IMG/VR virus record: IMGVR_UViG_3300033571_023126
Span: 1 to 53,577 of that record
Source: a virus
Direction: 5' to 3' (one strand)
DNA: 53,577 bases
Each line of letters starts with the position of its first letter. Position 1 is the first letter of the stretch. Of this stretch, positions 40,948 to 49,316 are shown in pieces. Under the pieces are notes generated by a model. It ran no database searches. It was given only the letters and a program-made list of their open reading frames with translations, and was not told the origin of the DNA. A program made the position numbers and the translations under genes.

Positions 40948-42735
40948 TCATTGAGTAATTGCATAACCCTCACCCAAAGAAATGGTTGTACCAACCACTT
41001 GTACTGGTCCTAATGGTGAAGTTCCTGTTGCAGTAACCTGAACACCAGGTTGTATAACAACTGTTATTTTCATATCCTCAAGTATTCCCTTAATAATTTC
41101 TTCTACTCTAATAGTTTCCATCACTTCATCAGGTGAAATTGTACCATCAGGTAATGCACCACTTGGTATTCCTGCTTCATTTTGACGTTCAATAATTCTT
41201 GATGTAATTTTTGTTGCAGATAAACCAGGTTTTCTTGCAGATGCAAGTATTAATGGTGAAGGTATTTGTGGTGCTGGGGTATCTGGTACTTCTAACTTAT
41301 TTAATAAAGTTCTTATCAGTAATATTATAGCAGAAACTTCATTATCTGGTAATTCAGGTATGTTATCAGTAATATTATTTATAATATTATTTATATTATT
41401 TAATCCAACTAATGAACTATAAACCAATTTTTGATTTCTTACCTTTTCCTTTGTTTTTTCTGCAATAATTCTACTTACTAATTTTCTTATGAGTTTTAGT
41501 ATAATTGGATATAATATATTAATTATGGTTTTAAGTATAGATTTAGTTAGACTATAAAATACTTTTTTATTACTTTTTATAAAGTCAATTAAATTGTAGT
41601 CTTGATATGTATTTGTTATCTTTGCTCCTGTTATAAATAAAAAATTTATTTTTGGTGTTATTAAAAATGATATTAATAATTTTGGTAAACCTTTTATAAA
41701 TTCAACAATAAACCAATTTTTTGATGTTTGTTTATTAATTTGTGAAATATTATCATTTTCTGTAACCACTTCATTTATATTAAGTATTATTTGATTTTTA
41801 ATTTCATTGTATTTTGGTGAATTTTTAATTAATAAAAAAGATTGTGTAATAGATGATGTTGGTAAATTTAATTCATTAATATCACAAAATACTTGATTTG
41901 CAAAACCAGATAAAAGTTGATTAGTTTTAGTATTGTTAAGTAAAGTTTCTTCTTCGGTAAATTCAAAAAAAGAATTATCAATTTCAATTAATTCACCAGA
42001 ATTCAATAATTTATCAATAATTGTATTAACTTGTTCATCATAATTAATTTTATTTGAAGATAAAGATAGTTCATTTTTTATATTACCAAATATTTCATCC
42101 ATAAATTTAGAATATATATTTTCTTTTGGAAAAATATTAATTGAATTTATAAATTTTGTATAAAATTCATTAACAGTAGAAACATTTTTTACTTTAAATT
42201 CAAATTCTTCACTATTTTGCAAATAAGTAATTTCTAAAAAATCACCCCATGTAGATGTTGTTCCTGGAATTTGCAATACATTATCATAAAGAAATTTATT
42301 AAAATTATTGTCATAGTAAAAATTACCTAATTGTGTATTTGGATTAATTTTAAGTAATTCTGTCAAATCAAGTGATGTTATTTTAATTCTCCACCCTTGT
42401 GTCATAAAAAGTGGTAAACCATTTCCAGTCCAATTACATAAAAAATTTTCTTTTAATTCAAAAAATATAATTTCTTTAACCTTATTTTCAATGTTTGTTA
42501 ATTCCAATAAAATCTTATCAAACACTTCTTCTATTTTTTGATAACCATCTAAAGATTTCAACATATCCAAAAGAAAGGGTATTATATCCTCACCAATATC
42601 TTTTATTGAAGAAAATTGTTGTATAATTTTGGAAATACCTTTAATTGTTTTTTCTTTATTTGCAATAATTTGGGATATTGCTCTATTTGTTTCAATTTGG
42701 GTGAAAATCTTGGTTTTATTATCTATAAATGACAT
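40948..42735 (-). CDS. Large late structural protein
   Basis: The 595-residue protein is unknown. Residues 1-90 are helical (KEKTIKGISKIIQQFSSIKD), the middle is mixed, residues about 350-440 have several hydrophobic helices (IVEFIKGLPKLLISFLITPK, then ILKTIINILYPIILKLIRKL), and the C-terminus is beta and Gly/Thr-rich (VVIQPGVQVTATGTSPLGPV). The hydrophobic stretch could contact a membrane during ejection. A late promoter lies 12 nt upstream; the 3' end is 2 nt from the converging LeuRS stop. Virion protein is inferred from class and size. Confidence 0.45.
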   Translation of the reverse strand: MSFIDNKTKIFTQIETNRAISQIIANKEKTIKGISKIIQQFSSIKDIGEDIIPFLLDMLKSLDGYQKIEEVFDKILLELTNIENKVKEIIFFELKENFLCNWTGNGLPLFMTQGWRIKITSLDLTELLKINPNTQLGNFYYDNNFNKFLYDNVLQIPGTTSTWGDFLEITYLQNSEEFEFKVKNVSTVNEFYTKFINSINIFPKENIYSKFMDEIFGNIKNELSLSSNKINYDEQVNTIIDKLLNSGELIEIDNSFFEFTEEETLLNNTKTNQLLSGFANQVFCDINELNLPTSSITQSFLLIKNSPKYNEIKNQIILNINEVVTENDNISQINKQTSKNWFIVEFIKGLPKLLISFLITPKINFLFITGAKITNTYQDYNLIDFIKSNKKVFYSLTKSILKTIINILYPIILKLIRKLVSRIIAEKTKEKVRNQKLVYSSLVGLNNINNIINNITDNIPELPDNEVSAIILLIRTLLNKLEVPDTPAPQIPSPLILASARKPGLSATKITSRIIERQNEAGIPSGALPDGTISPDEVMETIRVEEIIKGILEDMKITVVIQPGVQVTATGTSPLGPVQVVGTTISLGEGYAITQ

Positions 42736-42747
42736 TAGTTTTTTAAT

Positions 42748-42755
42748 TATAAATA
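42748..42755 (-). promoter_or_regulatory. Putative late promoter, TATTTATA on the minus strand
   Basis: The plus strand reads TATAAATA 12 nt upstream of the ATG at 42735. An early-type TTG-N21-TAGATTTA (42762-42793) faces the other way. Confidence 0.5.
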
Positions 42756-42837
42756 TTGAATTTGACTTTTTAATTTTTTTTTGTTTAGATTTAATTTATG
42801 GTTTTTGGAACAATCTTAAATTCTTTTATAAAAAAAT

Positions 42838-43032
42838 ATGTTTAAAATAACATTAAATAATCATTGGAAAAATGTTCTTCTTGAATTACCAGAAACAGGA
42901 ATGGGTTTCCAAAAAGTTCTTGTTACATTAAAAAATGGTGAAATTATTAGGGGTGTTGTATTAAATGTAACAGAATTAAAAACAAATGAATTAGTTGATT
43001 TAAATAACATAATAAAAATTGAATTAGAATGA
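42838..43032 (+). CDS. Small conserved protein of unknown role
   Basis: The 64-residue protein is MFKITLNNHWKNVLLELPET followed by GMGFQKVLVTLKNGEIIRGV and a short acidic end. The P-E-T-G-M-G-x-Q-K-V and L-K-N-G-x-x-x-x-x-V-V elements suggest a small beta barrel, and similar short proteins occur in Bacteroidota and their phages. It overlaps the next gene by 4 bases. Function unknown. Confidence 0.5.
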   Translation: MFKITLNNHWKNVLLELPETGMGFQKVLVTLKNGEIIRGVVLNVTELKTNELVDLNNIIKIELE

Positions 43033-43544
43033 AAAAAGTATTTTGGTTTCACGGTTTAGGTGGAACACACGAAGAAGAAGTTAGGGAAATTTTAAAAAAT
43101 TATAAAGTTGATTTCTTTAACCCATCAATGGATTATGAGTTAAATAGAAATAACCCTAAATTTATTAAATATATAATGGAAATCGCAAAAGATTATGATT
43201 ATATAATTGGTAATTCAATGGGTGGGTTTTGGGCATTTCATGTTGGTACATTATTGGGTAAAAAAACAATTCTTTTTAATCCTGCAATATCTGAAATAAC
43301 CCTTTCCTATAAATGGTTTTATAAAGATTTTTTTAAGGTAAATAAGGAATTAACTAAAGAATTAAAAGAAAAAACTGATGTTACTTTGTTTATATCAACT
43401 GATGATACTGTTGTTAATTATGACAAAACATTTGAGTGGTTGAATAATATGGGTTATAAATATAACTTTGAATGGTTAAAAAACGAAACCCACTCTTTAG
43501 ATTTTAATTTAATTTTTAAAAAAATATTTACATGTATATATTAA
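43029..43544 (+). CDS. Alpha/beta hydrolase, YqiA-like esterase
   Basis: The 171-residue protein has an alpha/beta hydrolase core. VFWFHGLGGTHEEEV carries the oxyanion-hole HG, YIIGNSMGGFWAFHV the nucleophile elbow G-N-S-M-G-G, LFISTDDTVV the acid Asp, and NETHSLDF the His. The small size matches YqiA/UPF0227-type esterases. A phage esterase might modify a lipid or surface polymer, or be a moonlighting metabolic gene. It overlaps both neighbours, by 4 and 13 bases. Confidence 0.7.
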   Translation: MKKVFWFHGLGGTHEEEVREILKNYKVDFFNPSMDYELNRNNPKFIKYIMEIAKDYDYIIGNSMGGFWAFHVGTLLGKKTILFNPAISEITLSYKWFYKDFFKVNKELTKELKEKTDVTLFISTDDTVVNYDKTFEWLNNMGYKYNFEWLKNETHSLDFNLIFKKIFTCIY

Positions 43545-44437
43545 CAATACAAGAATCATTTAAAAATTTAATTCCTAAGTCAGAAACTAAAATAGGTTTT
43601 GAAATAAATAAATTATTTAAACCTAACACTTTAGAAGATATTTTTAATTACGGTCATTTGGTTGTTGAACAGGATAATTCTTATGATTATTTAGGTTTTG
43701 AAAATGGTAATTTTATTTATTGTCAACACAGTAGATTAAAAAATGGTGGATTTGAAAAAAATAAAATATTTACACCAAACATTCAAGGAGTTTTACAACA
43801 CATAATTAATTCATCTGAACACAAAGGAAGATTTAAAGAAAAGGATTTTTTTAATTTTAACAATAAACTTTTAGCAAAAATGGGAGATAATTTAACATTA
43901 CACTTTCCTTCTAACAAAGAAGAAATACTTGAGGCATTTAATTATACAAATAATGTAAATACAATTGCGATTAATTCTTGTGCCAATTTTAACTTAAAAA
44001 ATTCAGGTTGGGAAAAACCTGATGTGAGTTGGTATGAATTTTATTATAATAATTTGGATAAAATTCAATTGGTTGTTGTAAAAGATGAAAAAGGGGTTAT
44101 TCAAGGAAGAAGTTATTTTTTTCATGGTAATCAAGAAATTGATACAAAAGTATATGGAAAAAAAGAAATAAAAAAAGGAACTTATTTTAAATTTTTTAAT
44201 TCTGTTTATGGTTTACCAGTTGCACAAGCAAAAATAAGAGAATTTTTCAAATCAGAAGGTATTGTTCAAAGTAGTGAAGGATGTTTTGTATTAAAAATTA
44301 ATTTTTGTAAAAAATTCCCACCTGTTGATAGTTTAGTTGTTGATGAAGAAAAAGGTTATATTTGTACTATGAATCCTTATAATAATAATAACTACTTACC
44401 TTCAGCATATAAATACATTAGCAAAATTAAAAAATAA
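43532..44437 (+). CDS. SCM/R-x-LLW family member 2 (diverged)
   Basis: This 301-residue protein of unknown function has AINSCANFNLKNSGWEKPD near residue 150, followed about 30 residues later by LVVVKDEKGVIQGRSYFF. The order and spacing match the family seen at 8430-9272 and 45342-46322, with Ala in place of Met and a changed LLW. The N-terminus (MYILTIQESFKNLIPKS) is short and helical. It overlaps the hydrolase gene by 13 bases. Cys, Arg and the W/F pocket may mark a binding site. Confidence 0.5.
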   Translation: MYILTIQESFKNLIPKSETKIGFEINKLFKPNTLEDIFNYGHLVVEQDNSYDYLGFENGNFIYCQHSRLKNGGFEKNKIFTPNIQGVLQHIINSSEHKGRFKEKDFFNFNNKLLAKMGDNLTLHFPSNKEEILEAFNYTNNVNTIAINSCANFNLKNSGWEKPDVSWYEFYYNNLDKIQLVVVKDEKGVIQGRSYFFHGNQEIDTKVYGKKEIKKGTYFKFFNSVYGLPVAQAKIREFFKSEGIVQSSEGCFVLKINFCKKFPPVDSLVVDEEKGYICTMNPYNNNNYLPSAYKYISKIKK

Positions 44438-44468
44438 TTGATTATCCAATTTTTTTTCTTTAAATTTT
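44438..44468 (+). promoter_or_regulatory. Early promoter, TTG-N20-TAAATTTT
   Basis: TTG (44438-44440), immediately after the preceding stop codon, 20 nt, then TAAATTTT (44461-44468). It drives the short gene at 44485 and ClpP. The -7 element lacks the final G. Confidence 0.45.
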
Positions 44469-44484
44469 TAAAAAAACAAACAAT

Positions 44485-44655
44485 ATGAATCAAAACACAC
44501 AAAGAGATATTAATCTTGCATTAGAACAAAATAGGGGTGTAATTTGTATCCAAATAGCAGTAAGGGTAATATCACCTCATGGAGATGATTTTGTTTATGA
44601 AACAAATCCATGTATAGCAAATTCTTTAATAGAAATGGGTTGGAATAAAATTTAA
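44485..44655 (+). CDS. Small unknown protein, 56 residues
   Basis: The ORF encodes MNQNTQRDINLALEQNRGVI, then CIQIAVRVISPHGDDFVYET and a C-terminal ANSLIEMGWNKI. It is preceded by the 19-base leader AAAAAACAAACAATATGAA (44471-44489), repeated before ClpP at 44664-44682, which supports translation of both. It is the first gene after an early promoter. No family recognised. Confidence 0.55.
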   Translation: MNQNTQRDINLALEQNRGVICIQIAVRVISPHGDDFVYETNPCIANSLIEMGWNKI

Positions 44656-44677
44656 TAAAATAAAAAAAACAAACAAT

Positions 44678-45337
44678 ATGAACTTTACAAATGAATTCAC
44701 AAAATTCTCAAAAGACTTGGGATTGAATGAAAAAGAAATTAATTCAGAAATTTCAATGATGACACCACACATTGTTGAAGAAAGAGAAAAAAGATTTGCA
44801 ATCATGTCTGTTTTTGACAGATTAATGATGGATAGAACAATTTTCTTTGGAGGTCCTGTAACAGATACAGCAGCAAATGTAATAATTGCTCAATTATTAT
44901 TTCTTGAAAATTTAGACCATAAAAAAGATATAATAATGTATATTAATTCTCCTGGTGGTTCTGTTCAAGCAGGATTGGCAATATATGATACAATGAATTG
45001 GATTTCACCAGATGTACAAACAATTAATGTTGGTATGTCTGCATCAATGGGTGCAGTTTTATTATCATCAGGACAAAAAGGTAAAAGATTCTCTTTAAAA
45101 CACAGTAGAACAATGATACACCAACCTTTAGGTGGAACTCAGGGAAAGGCAACTGATATGGAAATCCAAATGGAAGAAATGAAAAAGTTACGTAAAGAAC
45201 TTTATGATATTTTATCTATTAATACAGGTAAATCTTATGAACAAATCGCAGAAGATTGTAATAACGGTGATAAGTGGTTTACAGGTCAAGAGGCAGTAGA
45301 ATACGGTTTAGTTGATGGATTAATCCTTAAAAAATAA
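44678..45337 (+). CDS. clpP: ClpP protease subunit
   Basis: The 219-residue protein is a full-length ClpP serine peptidase. The catalytic triad is visible: S123 in GMSASMGA (119-126), H148 in MIHQPLGG, and D213 in YGLVDGLI. MYINSPGGSVQAGLAIYDTM is the conserved oxyanion-side loop. The N-terminus is 20 residues longer than the mature bacterial form and may be removed. Fourteen subunits would form a chamber fed by a Clp ATPase; a ClpC-like ATPase is encoded at 51159. Translation is aided by a duplicated A-rich leader. Confidence 0.95.
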   Translation: MNFTNEFTKFSKDLGLNEKEINSEISMMTPHIVEEREKRFAIMSVFDRLMMDRTIFFGGPVTDTAANVIIAQLLFLENLDHKKDIIMYINSPGGSVQAGLAIYDTMNWISPDVQTINVGMSASMGAVLLSSGQKGKRFSLKHSRTMIHQPLGGTQGKATDMEIQMEEMKKLRKELYDILSINTGKSYEQIAEDCNNGDKWFTGQEAVEYGLVDGLILKK

Positions 45338-45341
45338 GTTA

Positions 45342-46322
45342 ATGTCATTATTTGTACAATTTACTGATTTTATTTTCCCATTTTCTTTTAAAAAACTTTC
45401 TTTTAAAAAAGAAGTTAAAGAAACCTTTGAAAAAATTAATTTAAATTTAGATTTATATAATCTTTTAAATAATTTTTCTTTCAAAGGTGTTTTTAAAGAT
45501 TCTCAAATAGAATTGGGTTTAAATAATAAAACTTCATTGTGTGATAAAACACTTAAATATTTGACATTTTTATCTGTTACAAATAACTGTCAAGTAAGTA
45601 AAAAAATTGTTAATGATTATTATTTAAATAAATTAAATTTAGGTGTTTTTAAATATATCAAAATTGAAGATAATGAAATCTTTGGTAGTCATAGTGACAA
45701 ATCAAAATGGAATAAAATAAAAATATCTAAATTATGTAGTTTTGTTAAGGATGATGTTTTAATACAGAATTTTATTACGAATTTCAAAAACCTTTTAAAT
45801 ATATCTAAGATTAATTATGATATTAAGGTTGTTTCAGGTGAAGAAATAACCTTTTGGTATTCAGAAAAAAATTATCATAAAGACAATTTTTTCTATGATG
45901 GTCCCAAAACAGTTTTAGGTAAATCTTGCATGAGAAATTCAAAACAAGGTTATTCACCAAAATTGTATGAACATAATCATGAAAAAGTTAATATGTTAAT
46001 TGTAACTGAAAATGGTAAATTAAAAGGTCGAGCATTACTTTGGAGATTAGATAACGGTCAAATTTTTATGGATAGATGTTATTATTTAAATGAGGAAATC
46101 GAAAAATTAATGTATTTGATTGGTTTTTTAAATGGTTTTATTGTAAAACTTCATTACATAAACAGATATTGGAATGGTACAAGAATTGTTGAATATTTGA
46201 AATTAAAAACAACAATCAATAACCTTAATAATATAAAATATCCTTATTTAGACACTTTTAATCGAGATGATTTATTTAATCAAGTGGCACACAAAAAATC
46301 TAAAATTTTATTAACTAATTAA
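45342..46322 (+). CDS. SCM/R-x-LLW family member 3
   Basis: This 326-residue protein has GKSCMRNSKQGYSPKLYEHN near residues 200-219 and then a strand pair LIVTENGKLKGRALLWRL ending DRCYY. The same order occurs at 8430-9272 and 43532-44437. The N-terminal 190 residues have no recognised domain. The motif order (S-C-M, K/E-x-G-x-x-x-x-R-A-L-L-W, M-D-R-x-Y) is, to my knowledge, common in phage proteins of unknown function. It starts 4 nt after ClpP, so it is co-transcribed. Confidence 0.55.
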   Translation: MSLFVQFTDFIFPFSFKKLSFKKEVKETFEKINLNLDLYNLLNNFSFKGVFKDSQIELGLNNKTSLCDKTLKYLTFLSVTNNCQVSKKIVNDYYLNKLNLGVFKYIKIEDNEIFGSHSDKSKWNKIKISKLCSFVKDDVLIQNFITNFKNLLNISKINYDIKVVSGEEITFWYSEKNYHKDNFFYDGPKTVLGKSCMRNSKQGYSPKLYEHNHEKVNMLIVTENGKLKGRALLWRLDNGQIFMDRCYYLNEEIEKLMYLIGFLNGFIVKLHYINRYWNGTRIVEYLKLKTTINNLNNIKYPYLDTFNRDDLFNQVAHKKSKILLTN

Positions 46323-46332
46323 AATAAACTAT

Positions 46333-46659
46333 ATGAAAGAAAAATTAATTCAACTATTCCACAATTTTTTACCAAAAACAAGTATCCACAATTTAAGAAT
46401 AAATGAAAATAATTTTTCATTTACTTTTATTTACGAAGAAAATAATGATGTAAAAAGTTTTGAACTTTTCGTTGAGTATAATCATGACCTAAGAAAACAT
46501 TTCATAAGTTTTTATTATCCTTACATAGATGTTTGGACACAAAAAAACTTGCAATCCATTAATAGTATTGAATTATCACCAAAGGAATATGAAAATTTAA
46601 AAAATATGTTTGTTGACCATTTTAATAACCAAATAAATAATTTTTTACCAAAAATTTAA
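46333..46659 (+). CDS. Small unknown protein
   Basis: The 108-residue protein has an alpha/beta layout: MKEKLIQLFHNFLPKTSIHN, strands FSFTFIYEENNDVKSFELFV, and a C-terminal helix YENLKNMFVDHFNNQINNFL. It follows the previous gene by 10 nt. No motif or family was recognised. Confidence 0.45.
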   Translation: MKEKLIQLFHNFLPKTSIHNLRINENNFSFTFIYEENNDVKSFELFVEYNHDLRKHFISFYYPYIDVWTQKNLQSINSIELSPKEYENLKNMFVDHFNNQINNFLPKI

Positions 46660-46665
46660 AATATT

Positions 46666-47427
46666 ATGATTTTTAAAGATAAAAGATATATATCGTTCCC
46701 AAGAGAAAATAATGAAGATGTTTTATTTAAAACATTCAATTTGGGGGATTTAGGGTTTAATGATTATGATTATATTGTTGTTAATGCAACAATTAATAAT
46801 GAAAATAAATTATCCATAACATTAAATGAAAATTCCAAAAAGGCAATAAAATTAATGGATATTCCAGAAGAGAATGTTAAACTTCTTTTGAAATCCATTA
46901 GAACCCATTTGAACGAACATAACATGATTATTTTTGAGGAAATTCAAAGACAACAACCAGTTAATTTAATGTATGGTGGTGGGGTTGCAGAACGTTTAAG
47001 AAGAAACATACTTGAAGATTATAATATTGATAATATTGATTTAAATCAATATCAAAATATTTTAATTAATAATATTGTAAGTATTGAAGAAGGTTTTGAA
47101 TTTAGAAATATCTTTATTGATAACTTAAATAGGTTGGATGATGAAAATGAAGTTCAATCAAAGATTAAAAAATCTATTGTTTGGATGTTGCATGAACAAG
47201 TAAACATAGGAACTGTAAGAAACTTCAATGAAGAAAGAACTTTTTATTCTGTGAAGGGTGACAGAATAGTTAATTTAAATACTGTTGAAATGATTGAAAA
47301 TTTGGGTATAGACCCTAATTTTGGAATTTATTCTGATATTCTTGTAGAAGTTTATGGTACAGTTGAATTACCGTTTAATAATCAAATAAACCATGTAATT
47401 TTATTTGAAGATAATTCGATTTGGTAA
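46666..47427 (+). CDS. Unknown protein
   Basis: The 253-residue protein starts MIFKDKRYISFPRENNEDVL. It has beta segments in the first 70 residues, a helix (NVKLLLKSIRTHLNEHNMII), a middle with NLMYGGGVAERLRRNILEDY, and a C-terminal beta part. The Gly-rich YGGGVAERLRR could be a phosphate-binding turn but is not a standard Walker motif. It lies 6 nt after its neighbour. No family recognised. Confidence 0.4.
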   Translation: MIFKDKRYISFPRENNEDVLFKTFNLGDLGFNDYDYIVVNATINNENKLSITLNENSKKAIKLMDIPEENVKLLLKSIRTHLNEHNMIIFEEIQRQQPVNLMYGGGVAERLRRNILEDYNIDNIDLNQYQNILINNIVSIEEGFEFRNIFIDNLNRLDDENEVQSKIKKSIVWMLHEQVNIGTVRNFNEERTFYSVKGDRIVNLNTVEMIENLGIDPNFGIYSDILVEVYGTVELPFNNQINHVILFEDNSIW

Positions 47428-47489
47428 TATTATTTATGATTAAATTTACTTTTAAATAAAATCCATTATCTTTCTAAGAAAATTTTAAT

Positions 47490-48299
47490 ATGTTTTCTTG
47501 GATTGGAGGTAAAAGTAGAATAGGTAAATGGATTAAAGAATATATACCAAACGATATTAATTCTTATTGTGAACCTTTTGGTGGTGCATTTTGGGTATAT
47601 TTTAATTTAACTACCGAACAATTGAATAATTTAAATGAAGTTGTTTATAATGATATTAATCCATTAAATGCAAATTTGTTTTTATGTATAAAACATCACG
47701 AAGAATTTTATAATCATATTAAAGACATTCCTGCACAAGAAAAGGAAAGATTTGATTTTTATCAGAAAAATTGTTTTAATAGTGATTTTAAATATAATCC
47801 CGAAAAACCTGATTTTGAAATTGGATTAAATTATATATATGTTGTTACACAAGTTTTTTCTGGTACTAAACCTGAAACAAGTAAATTTGTTGATTTAAAA
47901 GGTAAATATAAATCAAAATTTTTAACTTTTAAAGAAAGACTAATAAAACCTGAATGGGTTAATAAAATTGATAAAATAACAAATATTGAATGTTTAGATT
48001 TTGAAGAAGTAATAAAAAAATATCCTGAATCATATTTTTATATAGATGCACCATATTTTAAATTGGAAGATTATTATTCAAATCAATCTTTTAATTATGA
48101 TGACCATCTAAGATTGGGTAAGGTTTTGGATTCATTAAATAATAAAGTTTCTGTATCTTACTATGATTTTGAAGGTATTAACAATATATATAACCCTGAT
48201 AAATGGATTTATTTAAATAAAGAGTTTGTTAAACCAAGTATGGCAAGACAAAATCTAAAACAAACAAAATCAATAGAACTATTGATAAAAAATTATTAA
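47490..48299 (+). CDS. D12-class DNA adenine methyltransferase with DAPY
   Basis: The 269-residue protein starts MFSWIGGKSRIGKWIKEYIP and continues with SYCEPFGGAFWVYFNL (SAM-binding) and NDINPLNANLF. The catalytic motif is DAPY (186-189) in SYFYIDAPYFKLEDYY, where most Dam enzymes have DPPY; the Ala change may lower or alter activity. The C-terminus (SVSYYDFEGINNIYNPDKWI) fits the family. It is full length compared with the shorter enzyme at 16243. Early expression suggests it acts on replicating DNA. It joins the next gene with no gap. Confidence 0.8.
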   Translation: MFSWIGGKSRIGKWIKEYIPNDINSYCEPFGGAFWVYFNLTTEQLNNLNEVVYNDINPLNANLFLCIKHHEEFYNHIKDIPAQEKERFDFYQKNCFNSDFKYNPEKPDFEIGLNYIYVVTQVFSGTKPETSKFVDLKGKYKSKFLTFKERLIKPEWVNKIDKITNIECLDFEEVIKKYPESYFYIDAPYFKLEDYYSNQSFNYDDHLRLGKVLDSLNNKVSVSYYDFEGINNIYNPDKWIYLNKEFVKPSMARQNLKQTKSIELLIKNY

Positions 48300-48611
48300 A
48301 TGGATTTTTTTCCTATATTAATAGTATTACTTATTTTTGCATTTGCATACGGAATTTCTTTTTTAGAAACATCTGATGAATCTTTTACAAAATTTTTATC
48401 CACAAAAGATTCTTACATAGAACCAAAAAATCTACCAAAACAAACCCAAAAAAAATTAATAGAAGAATATTATTATTGGTTGATAAATTCTGAATATATT
48501 AATTTTAATGATTACAATAAATTTTTTCCTTATATAAAAGAAAATTTTAATCCACAAACCGAAAAACAATGGATAAGTATTTTGCATTTAATAAAAAAAG
48601 AACTTACTTGA
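48300..48611 (+). CDS. Small membrane-anchored protein
   Basis: The 103-residue protein has an N-terminal membrane helix (MDFFPILIVLLIFAFAYGIS) with little charge before it, then a soluble charged domain (QTQKKLIEEYYYWLINSEYI, and a final helix with W). It would face either side of the inner membrane. It starts at the base after the methylase stop (TAAATG). Phage proteins of this layout often modify host envelope or block superinfection, but no family was recognised. Confidence 0.5.
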   Translation: MDFFPILIVLLIFAFAYGISFLETSDESFTKFLSTKDSYIEPKNLPKQTQKKLIEEYYYWLINSEYINFNDYNKFFPYIKENFNPQTEKQWISILHLIKKELT

Positions 48612-48654
48612 TTTATTAAAAATATTTTGTTAAATTTTAAAAAATAACTATAAA

Positions 48655-49077
48655 ATGAAGGGAAAGGAATACGAACTCGAAAATAATTTCTTTAGAGTTA
48701 AGTGGGGATTTACGACTATAAATAATCCTGAAAGTTTTTACATCACCATTTGCGGGTGGGGTTTACCAATTTATGAAGATATTTTAGAAAGTAGAAAAAA
48801 AATAAGATTCTTTGAGGGTGAACTAAAAAAAAGAATTTATAAACGTATTGAAAAAGACAGTAATTTTAATAAGAATTTTATCTTAAATTTTGAATTTCCT
48901 GAATCAGGTTTAAAAAAAGATAAAAAAACTTATTTTTCTTTGGAATTGGTTTTTTATGTTAAAAATAAGAAACACATAAAAGATAAATTTTGGGTGGAAA
49001 CAACTCAAAAAATAAGTAGAATATTAGAAAAATATTTTTCATCATCTAAAGATTTTTTATTTTATAAATTTAAATAA
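48655..49077 (+). CDS. Unknown protein
   Basis: The 140-residue protein is beta-rich and basic: NFFRVKWGFTTINNPESFYI, then TICGWGLPIYEDILESRKKI, a middle helix, then strands NKNFILNFEFPESGLKK and FSLELVFYVKNKKHIKDKFW. It follows the membrane gene by 43 nt. No motif recognised. Confidence 0.4.
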   Translation: MKGKEYELENNFFRVKWGFTTINNPESFYITICGWGLPIYEDILESRKKIRFFEGELKKRIYKRIEKDSNFNKNFILNFEFPESGLKKDKKTYFSLELVFYVKNKKHIKDKFWVETTQKISRILEKYFSSSKDFLFYKFK

Positions 49078-49078
49078 T

Positions 49079-49309
49079 ATGAGAGATTTAACTTACGAGG
49101 AAAATAAAATAGATAAAAAGGGAATATGTTTTTTTATTAAACAAGAAAAATATAAAACTGAAAAAATTAAAGTTGAAGATATTACATATAATGAATCTCA
49201 AACCAAATTAAAAGAAGATGGATTTATAATTATGAAATTCTTTCCTTATGGTACTGTAATAAATCATTTTGGTAATAAATTAAAAATATCACCAGGTTGT
49301 TTTGATTAA
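49079..49309 (+). CDS. Small unknown protein
   Basis: The 76-residue protein is basic and beta-like (MRDLTYEENKIDKKGICFFI, then KFFPYGTVINHFGNKLKISP, ending GCFD). It starts 1 nt after the previous stop. Its promoter-proximal position before 49317 makes it the last gene of the ClpP-led run. No family recognised. Confidence 0.4.
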   Translation: MRDLTYEENKIDKKGICFFIKQEKYKTEKIKVEDITYNESQTKLKEDGFIIMKFFPYGTVINHFGNKLKISPGCFD

Positions 49310-49316
49310 TTTGCAG

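Noticed and set aside
9754-42755. Reading the late octamer as the T4 late promoter itself
   Set aside because: T4 uses TATAAATA on the sense strand. Here the sense strand has TATTTAT(A/T), its reverse complement, in every case, so direct equivalence is not shown.
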